Source of the DNA: an uncultured Clostridium sp.
GTDB lineage: Bacteria > Bacillota > Clostridia > Clostridiales > Clostridiaceae
DNA length: 57,834 nucleotides
Assembly (NCBI GenBank): GCA_900543325.1
Contig: UQQU01000008.1
Coordinates: 1-57,834, forward strand
Direction of reading: 5' to 3'
The position numbers and the translations under genes were made by a program. Shown here one piece after another: positions 51,228-57,834 of this stretch (its first letter is position 1; the number at the start of each line of letters is the position of its first letter). The notes under the pieces are model-generated. The model saw only the letters and a list, made by a program, of their open reading frames with translations. It made no database searches and was not told where the DNA came from.

Positions 51228-52148
51228 ATGGCGTTATCAATAATATGTCCTTTATATAAGGCAGAAAAGTATATAGATAATTTAGATATGTCGTTGAAAA
51301 GACAATTAAAAGTAGATATAAAGGAAATTAAATATATAGTTACAGAATGCCATGAAGATAAAACTATAGAAAAGTTAAAAAATATAAATGCTAAATATAA
51401 GGTTATTAAAGCGGAGGATTTTTCACATAGTTTAACTAGAGAAGAAGCAGTTTATGAAGCTGAAGGAGATATAATTGTATTTATAACCCAAGATATAATT
51501 ATAAGGAGTAATATGTGGCTATATAATTTAACTAATAGTATAGAAAAAGGTGTTTGTGAAGCAGCGTTTTCAAAACAAATTTGTATAGAAAAAACTATTG
51601 AAAGATATACGAGAATGAATAATTATCCAGATGAAAGTAGGATAGTATCAAAGAAAGATATTGATAAATTAGGGATAATGACATATTTTTACTCTGATGC
51701 TTCTTCAGCTATTAGAAAAGATGTCTTTCTAAAACTTAATGGATATGATGGGAAAAATTTATTAACTAATGAAGATATGTATATTGCTTATAAGTTAATT
51801 AATAATGGATATAAAATTAAGTATTGTGCTGATTCAGAAATAATACATTCGCATAAGTATAAATATTTATCTTTATTAAAAAGATATTTTGATCAAGGTG
51901 TATTTTTAAAGCAACATGAATATATAACTAATTCTGGAGCTAACAGTAGTGCTATTAATTTAGTAAAGTTTGTTTTAGTAAATAGTTTAAAGGAAAAAAG
52001 TTTTAAAGTTTTTTTTGAGATAGTCCCTAATTTTGGTGCTAGATATATTGGTAATAAACTAGGTCAGAGGTATGAAAAATTATCTAAAAAAACTATATTA
52101 AAATACACTAATAATCCCAATTATTGGGACAAGGAGTTCTTTAATTAA
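51228..52148 (+). CDS. Family 2 glycosyltransferase (rhamnosyltransferase-like)
   Basis: The 306-aa protein begins SIICPLYKAEKYIDNLDMSL and continues with VTECHEDKT, DIIVFITQDIIIRSNMW, the glycine/aspartate region KLNGYDGKNLLTNEDMYIAYKL and a histidine-rich IIHSHKYKYLSLLKRYF. This order matches rhamnosyltransferase-type GT2 proteins. The ATG follows AGGAGGAT. It lies 19 bases after the two-domain transferase and probably acts on the same chain, consistent with dTDP-rhamnose genes (rfbA, rfbC) at the end of the window. Confidence 0.85.
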   Translation: MALSIICPLYKAEKYIDNLDMSLKRQLKVDIKEIKYIVTECHEDKTIEKLKNINAKYKVIKAEDFSHSLTREEAVYEAEGDIIVFITQDIIIRSNMWLYNLTNSIEKGVCEAAFSKQICIEKTIERYTRMNNYPDESRIVSKKDIDKLGIMTYFYSDASSAIRKDVFLKLNGYDGKNLLTNEDMYIAYKLINNGYKIKYCADSEIIHSHKYKYLSLLKRYFDQGVFLKQHEYITNSGANSSAINLVKFVLVNSLKEKSFKVFFEIVPNFGARYIGNKLGQRYEKLSKKTILKYTNNPNYWDKEFFN

Positions 52149-52215
52149 AAATATATAAGTTTAAGAAATATAATAATTCATATGGTGAAAGAATTTTTTA
52201 TATAAGGGTGAGGCA

Positions 52216-52917
52216 ATGAAAATATTAGTAATTATTCCAGCTTATAATGAGGAAAAGAGTATAGTTAATGTAGTAAAAAATATTAAAAATAGTTGTCCTA
52301 ATGTAGATTATGTAATAATAAATGATTGTTCAAAAGATAATACAAAGAAGGTTATAGAAGAAAATAAACTAAATTACATATCATTACCAGTTAATATGGG
52401 CATTGGAGGGGGCGTTCAAACAGGATATAAATATGCTGTTGAAAATAATTATGATATAGCAATTCAAATAGATGGTGATGGGCAACATGATCCTTCTTAC
52501 ATAGATAAAATTATAAAACCTATAATAGATGGTGAAGCTGATATGGTAATAGGTTCAAGATTTATTGAAAAGGAAGGATTTCAAACATCTTTTATGAGAA
52601 GAGTAGGAATAAATTTTTTAAAAGGTTTAATAAAAGTTTGTTGTAAAAAAACTATAACAGATGCTACAAGTGGATTTAGAGCTGTAAATAAAAAGTTAGC
52701 AAAAGAATTTTCACAAAACTATGCTCAAGATTATCCTGAGCCGGAGGCTATAACACATAGTATACTAAGAGGCTATAAAGTTAAGGAAGTTCCTGTTATA
52801 ATGCATGAAAGACAAGAAGGAGAATCTTCTATTAATAAAATAAGATCTATATATTATATGATAAAGGTATCATTAGCTATTATTTTATGTAGAATAAGTG
52901 ATAAAGAAAAAATATAA
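52216..52917 (+). CDS. Family 2 glycosyltransferase, polyprenyl-phosphate mannose/glucose synthase-like
   Basis: The 233-aa protein resembles dolichol-phosphate mannose synthase: VIIPAYNEEKSIVNVVKNIK, DYVIINDCSKDNT, PVNMGIGGGVQTGYKYA, IQIDGDGQHDPSYI and SGFRAVNKKLA. There is no C-terminal helix pair. Such enzymes make a polyprenyl-phosphate sugar used as donor outside the membrane. Its neighbours, a DUF2304 protein and an SMR-like protein, are the usual company for that pathway, where the small protein flips the lipid-sugar. Confidence 0.88.
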   Translation: MKILVIIPAYNEEKSIVNVVKNIKNSCPNVDYVIINDCSKDNTKKVIEENKLNYISLPVNMGIGGGVQTGYKYAVENNYDIAIQIDGDGQHDPSYIDKIIKPIIDGEADMVIGSRFIEKEGFQTSFMRRVGINFLKGLIKVCCKKTITDATSGFRAVNKKLAKEFSQNYAQDYPEPEAITHSILRGYKVKEVPVIMHERQEGESSINKIRSIYYMIKVSLAIILCRISDKEKI

Positions 52918-52988
52918 AATTTATGTTATTTGATGAAAGATACTGCAATAGTTTTATCTTTCATTAATATAGGAATAGAGGTGAAAAA

Positions 52989-53360
52989 ATGGATCTTAAA
53001 GTTACAGTTTTCTTTGTTGTAGTTATTGTTATATATCTTGGTTTTATTATTCATTTACTAAAAAAGAAGAAATTGGAATTGAAATATACATTATTATGGA
53101 TAATAGCTAGTTTTGTATTGTTAATTATTACTGTTTTTCCGAGTACAATGTATTGGATATCTAATATAATAGGAATAAAAACTCCAATAAATAGTGCCTT
53201 AATATTAGGATGCATGTTTATAATATTAATATTAATAACTATTACATCTATAGTATCATCATTAAATAGAAACTTGAGAATGTTAACTCAAGAAGTAGCC
53301 TTATTAGAAAAAAGAGTTAGAGAATTAGAAAAAAATAAGTGCGAGGGAAAAAATGAATAA
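52989..53360 (+). CDS. DUF2304 membrane protein
   Basis: The 123-aa protein has three hydrophobic helices (about 5-22, 36-53, 65-95) and a C-terminal coiled-coil (RNLRMLTQEVALLEKRVREL). This is the DUF2304 pattern, often beside DPM-like glycosyltransferases. It may anchor the transferase at the membrane. The stop lies just past the start of the next frame, so translation may be coupled. Confidence 0.8.
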   Translation: MDLKVTVFFVVVIVIYLGFIIHLLKKKKLELKYTLLWIIASFVLLIITVFPSTMYWISNIIGIKTPINSALILGCMFIILILITITSIVSSLNRNLRMLTQEVALLEKRVRELEKNKCEGKNE

Positions 53361-53382
53361 TGCTAAGGGGGCACATAAGATG

Positions 53383-53736
53383 ATTAATATTATTCTTATT
53401 TTAGTTTATATAATATTAACAATAGCTGGAGTTGTATTATTTAAATTAGGTACACAAAAAGATTTTTTAGTATCAATAGCAACAGGAGTTTTTACTTTAA
53501 AAATTAGTCTGATGTCGATTATAGGTTTAGTATGTTATTTATGTAGTTTTTTAATGTATATGTTTTTAATATCTAAATTTGATTTAACATATATAGTCCC
53601 AGTAACAACAGGAATTGTTCAAGTAGCAACTTTTGTGCTAGCTATTATGATATTTAAAGAAAGTGTAGCAGTATCTAAAGTCGTAGCAACAGGATTAATA
53701 TTAATAGGGGTAATATTATTAAATATAAAAAAATAG
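53383..53736 (+). CDS. SMR/EamA-like small membrane transporter
   Basis: The 117-aa protein has four helices (INIILILVYIILTIAGVVLF, LMSIIGLVCYLCSFLMYMFL, IVPVTTGIVQVATFVLAIMI, VVATGLILIGVILL), matching SMR-type proteins such as ArnE/ArnF subunits that flip lipid-linked sugars. With the DPM-like transferase and DUF2304 protein it probably flips the polyprenyl-phosphate sugar. The start at 53383 (AAGGGGGCACATAAG before it) is favoured; ATG 53353 overlaps the previous gene and has a closer GAGGG. Confidence 0.75.
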   Translation: MNIILILVYIILTIAGVVLFKLGTQKDFLVSIATGVFTLKISLMSIIGLVCYLCSFLMYMFLISKFDLTYIVPVTTGIVQVATFVLAIMIFKESVAVSKVVATGLILIGVILLNIKK

Positions 53737-53748
53737 GAGAAAGATTAT

Positions 53749-54546
53749 ATGGAAAAGTTTAATAATCATACATTTGCTATTTGTGCCTATAAGGAATCAA
53801 GATATTTAGAAGATTGTGTTAAATCAATCATTAATCAACAAGTAAAATCAAACATTATAATATGTACATCAACACCTAATGATTTTATAACTACTATAGC
53901 AGATAAATATTTTTTAAAGGTATTTATCAGAGAGGGTAAGCCAGATATTCAAGATGATTGGAACTTTGCATACGAATCTGCTAAAACAGAATATGTAACT
54001 ATAGCTCATCAAGATGATATATATGAAAGTAATTATAGTAAAGAGTTAAAAAATTATATTTCACAAGATAAACAATCTATAATAATATTTTCTGATTACA
54101 GAGAAATAAAAAATGGTGAGGTTATACCATTGAATATTAATTTAAAAATAAAAAAAATTATGTTAACACCATTAAAAATAAAATTATTTAGAAAAAGTAA
54201 ATTTGTGAGAAAGAGAATTTTATCATTGGGATCACCAATATGTTGTCCATCAGTAACTTATAATAAAAATATACATAAAGATAAGCTTTTTACATCAAAA
54301 ATGAAATGTTCATTAGATTGGGATACTTGGTATAAGTTTTCGAAATATGAAGGTTCTTTTATATATATTAATAAAGAATTAGTATTGCATAGAATTCATG
54401 AAGAATCAGAAACAACTAATTGTATAGAAAATAATATAAGACAAACAGAAGATTTGGATATGTTTAGAAAATTTTGGCCTGAAAATATAGCTAAACTATT
54501 AGCAAAATTTTATTCTAAGAGTTTAAATAGTAATGAAGTAATATAA
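53749..54546 (+). CDS. Family 2 glycosyltransferase
   Basis: The 265-aa protein starts with HTFAICAYKESRYLEDCVKS, followed by QDDWNFAYESAKTEYVTIAHQDDIYESNY with the acidic sugar-donor site, and SLGSPICCPSVTYNK, LDWDTWYKFS. It is a small GT2 protein. Substrate is unknown. The ATG follows AGGAGAAAG and lies 12 bases after the SMR-like gene, so it belongs to the same transcript. Confidence 0.82.
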   Translation: MEKFNNHTFAICAYKESRYLEDCVKSIINQQVKSNIIICTSTPNDFITTIADKYFLKVFIREGKPDIQDDWNFAYESAKTEYVTIAHQDDIYESNYSKELKNYISQDKQSIIIFSDYREIKNGEVIPLNINLKIKKIMLTPLKIKLFRKSKFVRKRILSLGSPICCPSVTYNKNIHKDKLFTSKMKCSLDWDTWYKFSKYEGSFIYINKELVLHRIHEESETTNCIENNIRQTEDLDMFRKFWPENIAKLLAKFYSKSLNSNEVI

Positions 54547-54569
54547 GTATATTTTAGGAGCATTTTATT

Positions 54570-56501
54570 ATGAAAAAGTTAAATAATAAAAAAAGTATAT
54601 ATATAAATAAATTAAAAGAAAGATATTTATATATAATTTTATTGACTATAGTAATGGTTTTTTTTAGTTGTTTTTATAAGCAAAAAGTATATACTGATTT
54701 GGTTATAAATAGTGAAATAAAAGAGAAGAAGATATTATCTGGTGAAGTTAATGAATATATAATAATTAATAGAGATAATCCAAGACAAATTTCATTAAAT
54801 ATAGGAATTGCTAAAGAGTCTAAAAAATCTGCTATTTATAAGATAAGTGTTTTAAAAGATAATAATATAATAGCAAATGAAGAAATAGATACTTTAGAAT
54901 TAAGTAAAAATCAAAATATAGTTCTTTCATTACCTAGTAAAGAAATACTAAAAGGGGATAAACTAGTATTACAAATAAAAACGGATAATTTAGATCAAGA
55001 TAATGCTTTAATAGTATACTTATCTGAAAATAATGATACTATACTTAATATTAATGGTGTAGAAACAAAGGAAACATTACAAGCAAAAATTATATATGAA
55101 AGATTTAGTACTAATTATATATTAATATTAATATTTATCTATTTGGTCTCTTGTCTGATTATATTAGGGTGGAATGCTAGATTTATCCACAACTATGTGT
55201 TCATTATTATTATTGCTATGGGAATAATATCAGCGATAATAAATCCTATTATGGATATTCCTGATGAGCCAGCACATTTAGCAAGGGCTGAATTAACATC
55301 TAGAGGTATTTTATTTGCCAATGGAGATCCAAGTGATTTTAATATATCACAAAGTGTAAGTTCTTTAATAGATAATTCTTTTTTAAAAATAGAGGATGGT
55401 AAGTTTACAACATCTGAAGGAAATTATAAATACACAGGATATTATAATAACTATGCCAGTAGTAATATATTTATATCATATATTCCACAAGCAATAGGTA
55501 TAATATTAGGTAAGCTATTAGGAGGAAGTATAGCTATATTACTTTTGGGAAGGATATGCAATTTAATATGTTATGCATTAATGGTAAGATATGCTTTAAA
55601 AATAGCGCCTAAATATAAAATAGGACTTTCTATAATAGCTATGATGCCTATGGTAATTTTTATAGCTGCTTCATTTAATCAAGATGCATCTACTTATGGA
55701 TTAACTTTATTAGCAATTGCATATTTCTTAAAGATATATGACAAAGATACTATAAATATTAAAGATATTGCTATTTTTTCAAGTATAACTATATTACTTG
55801 GATTAATTAAATTACCATATTCTATATTAGCAGGACTAATAATATTTATTCCTAAAGAAAAGTTTAATGATAAAAAAACATATTATAAGAGTTTTCTGTT
55901 TGTAGGGAGTGTAGCAATAATTACAGTGTTATGGGGATTATCATCATTGTTAATAAGTTCTAATACAAGTAGTAGTACTGTTACGCCATTTTCAATTTAT
56001 TATACTGAAAATAATGTAAATGCAAAAGCACAAATACAGTATATATTAAGCTCGCCAGTTCATTTTTTAATTAATTTTATTAGAAGTTTATTTGATAATA
56101 TGAGATTATATTTAGATCAAATAAATATTTTTGGGTGGCTAAGTTATAGTATTAATCCAACTGTTACAATTATTTATCAAGTATTTTTATTTATTACATT
56201 ATTTATGTATTCAGAGAAAAATACATTGAAAGCAAAAACAAGATTAGGTTCAGCTTTAGTATTATTAGGGATATATGTAGCAACTAATCTAATATTATAT
56301 TTAACTTGGACATCCGTAGGAAGTAATACAATAGTAGGAGTTCAAGGAAGATATTTTTGTTCAGCATTAGCTTTAATACCATTAATCTCATGCAATGAAT
56401 TTTCTATTGAAAATACTGAAGAAAAAGATTTTAAACTTCAATTTTTAGCTTTAGTATTTATAGTAATTTTTATAATAACAATAATGAATAGATATTATTA
56501 A
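54570..56501 (+). CDS. DUF2142 membrane protein
   Basis: The 643-aa protein has an N-terminal helix, an outer domain of about 150 residues, and about ten further helices. NPIMDIPDEPAHLARAELTSRG is the conserved DUF2142 loop, with the acidic DEP motif also found in GT-C-type membrane glycosyltransferases. It likely acts at the outer face with a polyprenyl-phosphate sugar, for example the product of the DPM-like gene, to decorate the glycan. The outer domain (RDNPRQISLNIGIAKES) may be related to the N-terminal domain of the Wzm protein; this is a guess. The ATG follows TAGGAG. Confidence 0.82.
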   Translation: MKKLNNKKSIYINKLKERYLYIILLTIVMVFFSCFYKQKVYTDLVINSEIKEKKILSGEVNEYIIINRDNPRQISLNIGIAKESKKSAIYKISVLKDNNIIANEEIDTLELSKNQNIVLSLPSKEILKGDKLVLQIKTDNLDQDNALIVYLSENNDTILNINGVETKETLQAKIIYERFSTNYILILIFIYLVSCLIILGWNARFIHNYVFIIIIAMGIISAIINPIMDIPDEPAHLARAELTSRGILFANGDPSDFNISQSVSSLIDNSFLKIEDGKFTTSEGNYKYTGYYNNYASSNIFISYIPQAIGIILGKLLGGSIAILLLGRICNLICYALMVRYALKIAPKYKIGLSIIAMMPMVIFIAASFNQDASTYGLTLLAIAYFLKIYDKDTINIKDIAIFSSITILLGLIKLPYSILAGLIIFIPKEKFNDKKTYYKSFLFVGSVAIITVLWGLSSLLISSNTSSSTVTPFSIYYTENNVNAKAQIQYILSSPVHFLINFIRSLFDNMRLYLDQINIFGWLSYSINPTVTIIYQVFLFITLFMYSEKNTLKAKTRLGSALVLLGIYVATNLILYLTWTSVGSNTIVGVQGRYFCSALALIPLISCNEFSIENTEEKDFKLQFLALVFIVIFIITIMNRYY

Positions 56502-56506
56502 ACAAA

Positions 56507-56559
56507 AAAGTTGGTGTCAAAATGAATTGATAAATTCACTCTGACACAACTTTATTTTT
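56507..56559 (+). terminator. Strong terminator after the glycan cluster
   Basis: AAAGTTGGTGTCA pairs with TGACACAACTTT through a longer stem (AATGAATT/AAATTCA inside), then ATTTTTC. Confidence 0.88.
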
Positions 56560-56626
56560 CTTTTAAGAGATATTAAGGGAATTTAAATAAAATATCTTAA
56601 TAAAAGTAAATTGATTCTCAATAATC

Positions 56627-56656
56627 TTGACAGTTTAAAAGGAACTAATGTAAGAT
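56627..56656 (+). promoter_or_regulatory. rfbA promoter
   Basis: TTGACA (56627-56632) and TAAGAT (56651-56656) are 18 bases apart, about 100 bases upstream of the start. Confidence 0.55.
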
Positions 56657-56754
56657 AGGGTATGATAAGTTATAAAAGTAACTTTAAAATAGGAGTATTA
56701 AATAAATAGAATAATAAAATCTGATGTAATTAAGATAATAATGAGGTGATATTT

Positions 56755-57621
56755 ATGAAAGGTATTATTTTAGCAGGTGGATCAGGAACAAGACTTTATC
56801 CAGTAACAAAGGCAATGTCAAAACAAATGGTTCCAATATATGATAAACCAATGATTTACTATCCGATGTCAGTGTTAATGTTAGCTGGTATAAGAGATAT
56901 TTTAATAATATCAACGCCTAGAGATATAGTTAACTTTAAAGAGTTATTTAAAGATGGTTCAGAATATGGTTTAAATATTGAATATGCAATTCAAGAGCAA
57001 CCAAATGGATTAGCGGAAGCATTTATTATAGGTGAAGAATTTATTGGTGATGATAATGTAGCAATGATATTAGGGGATAATATATTCTATGGTCAAAACT
57101 TTAGTTCACATTTAAAGGAAGCAGCTCAGTTAGAAAAAGGAGCAATGGTATTTGGATATTATGTTCAAGACCCAAGAGCCTTTGGAGTAGTTGGATTTGA
57201 TGCAGATGGTAAGGTAACTTCATTAGAAGAAAAGCCAGAAAAACCAAAGTCAAAATATGCGGTACCAGGTCTTTATTTCTATGATAATTCAGTAGTAGAA
57301 AAGGCGAAGGTATTAAAACCATCGGCAAGAGGAGAATTAGAAATAACTGATTTAAATAAAGTTTATATGGAAGAAGGAACTTTAAAAGTAGATTTATTAG
57401 GTAGAGGAATGGCTTGGCTTGATACAGGAACTCATGAATCAATGTTAAAAGCATCTAATTTTGTTGAAGCAGTACAAACAACTCAAGGAACATTCATAGC
57501 TTGTTTAGAAGAAATTGCTTATAGACAAGGATGGATTTCAAAGGAACAGGTTAGAGAATTAGCTGGACCTTTAATGAAAACAGAGTATGGAAAATATTTA
57601 GTAGATATAATTGAGGAGTAA
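56755..57621 (+). CDS. rfbA: Glucose-1-phosphate thymidylyltransferase
   Basis: The 288-aa enzyme starts dTDP-rhamnose synthesis from glucose 1-phosphate and dTTP. It carries MKGIILAGGSGTRLYPVTKA, the catalytic KQMVPIYDKPMIYYP, LGDNIFYGQNF, SLEEKPEKPKS and GRGMAWLDTGTHES. The ATG at 56755 follows GAGGTGAT; the frame's upstream start is three codons earlier without support. It opens the rhamnose operon continuing into rfbC. Confidence 0.95.
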   Translation: MKGIILAGGSGTRLYPVTKAMSKQMVPIYDKPMIYYPMSVLMLAGIRDILIISTPRDIVNFKELFKDGSEYGLNIEYAIQEQPNGLAEAFIIGEEFIGDDNVAMILGDNIFYGQNFSSHLKEAAQLEKGAMVFGYYVQDPRAFGVVGFDADGKVTSLEEKPEKPKSKYAVPGLYFYDNSVVEKAKVLKPSARGELEITDLNKVYMEEGTLKVDLLGRGMAWLDTGTHESMLKASNFVEAVQTTQGTFIACLEEIAYRQGWISKEQVRELAGPLMKTEYGKYLVDIIEE

Positions 57622-57626
57622 AAGAG

Positions 57627-57834
57627 ATGGTTGAAGTAGGAAATTTTAAATTTATAGAAACTAAAATACCTGACTTATACATAGTTGAGCCAAAGGTATT
57701 TGGGGATGCTAGAGGATATTTCATGGAAAGTTATAATAAGCAACATTTTGATGCTGCAGGATTAACTATGACTTTCGTACAAGATAATGAATCAAGATCT
57801 AAAAAAGGTGTTTTAAGAGGATTACACTTCCAAA
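57627..57834 (+). CDS. rfbC: dTDP-4-dehydrorhamnose 3,5-epimerase, partial
   Basis: Only the first 69 residues lie in the window. VEPKVFGDARGYFMESYNK, FVQDNESRSKKGVLRGLHFQ matches the RmlC N-terminus, including the Arg of the substrate site. The ATG at 57627 follows the TGAGGAG at the end of rfbA, only 5 bases after its stop. rfbB and rfbD presumably follow outside the window. Confidence 0.9.
   Translation, partial: MVEVGNFKFIETKIPDLYIVEPKVFGDARGYFMESYNKQHFDAAGLTMTFVQDNESRSKKGVLRGLHFQ

Overview
The window is AT-rich, low-GC DNA. It has Gram-positive-type ribosome binding sites (GGAGG-like), several TTG starts and frequent U-tailed hairpin terminators. Gene content (BglG-type PTS regulator, rubrerythrin, LCP proteins, SipW-type signal peptidase, LPXTG protein, lipoteichoic acid synthase-like protein, c-di-GMP-II riboswitch) points to a Clostridium (sensu stricto)-like anaerobic Firmicute. 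No rRNA, tRNA, CRISPR array, transposase or integrase was seen.

Layout. 0-3 kb: decayed UDP-glucose dehydrogenase (ugd), intact phosphoglucomutase/phosphomannomutase and mannose-6-phosphate isomerase. 4.2-12.4 kb: a sugar operon with a PRD regulator, an ascorbate-type PTS (EIIA, EIIB, broken EIIC), split transketolase (N half broken), transaldolase, a GH32 sucrose hydrolase and a truncated fructokinase. 12.6-14.2 kb: a DUF1659/DUF2922 small gene pair, gene scars and a VanZ-like protein. 14.4-20.3 kb: glmS, then two short gene cassettes, a HepT/MntA toxin-antitoxin and an ADP-ribosylglycohydrolase/PfkB kinase/PnuC set. Each cassette ends in a copy of an approximately 85-bp repeat with a terminator hairpin; a third full copy opens the window. 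20.5-27.1 kb: an LCP ligase and a lactose-type locus (lacZ, divergent AraC regulator, GPH symporter). 27.5-29.5 kb: galU, rubrerythrin and a small membrane protein.

29.6-35.0 kb: a c-di-GMP-II riboswitch with an overlapping terminator precedes an operon for TasA/camelysin-like surface proteins, an LPXTG protein, a SipW-type signal peptidase and a large adhesin-like protein. This reads as an extracellular matrix operon switched on by c-di-GMP. 35.2-43.3 kb: two zinc-finger-like membrane proteins, UDP-GlcNAc 2-epimerase, a secreted hypothetical protein, a second LCP protein, galE and an LTA-synthase-like enzyme. 43.8-57.8 kb: a surface polysaccharide cluster with a WbaP-like initiating transferase, Wzm/Wzt ABC exporter, five glycosyltransferases, a DUF2304/SMR-like pair, a DUF2142 membrane protein, and rfbA plus the start of rfbC for dTDP-rhamnose.

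The sugar-phosphate and nucleotide-sugar enzymes (pgm, manA, glmS, galU, galE, wecB, rfbAC) plausibly feed the glycan cluster. LCP proteins would attach such polymers to the wall.

A recurring oddity is gene decay by internal deletion. Besides broken genes (ugd, ulaA-like EIIC, transketolase N, scrK), short scars of genes that also exist intact in the window (DUF2922, pgm, galU 3' flank, sacA-scrK, galE) lie in the intergenic spaces. This suggests duplicated blocks that were later deleted. All function calls rest on reading motifs; no database search was possible.
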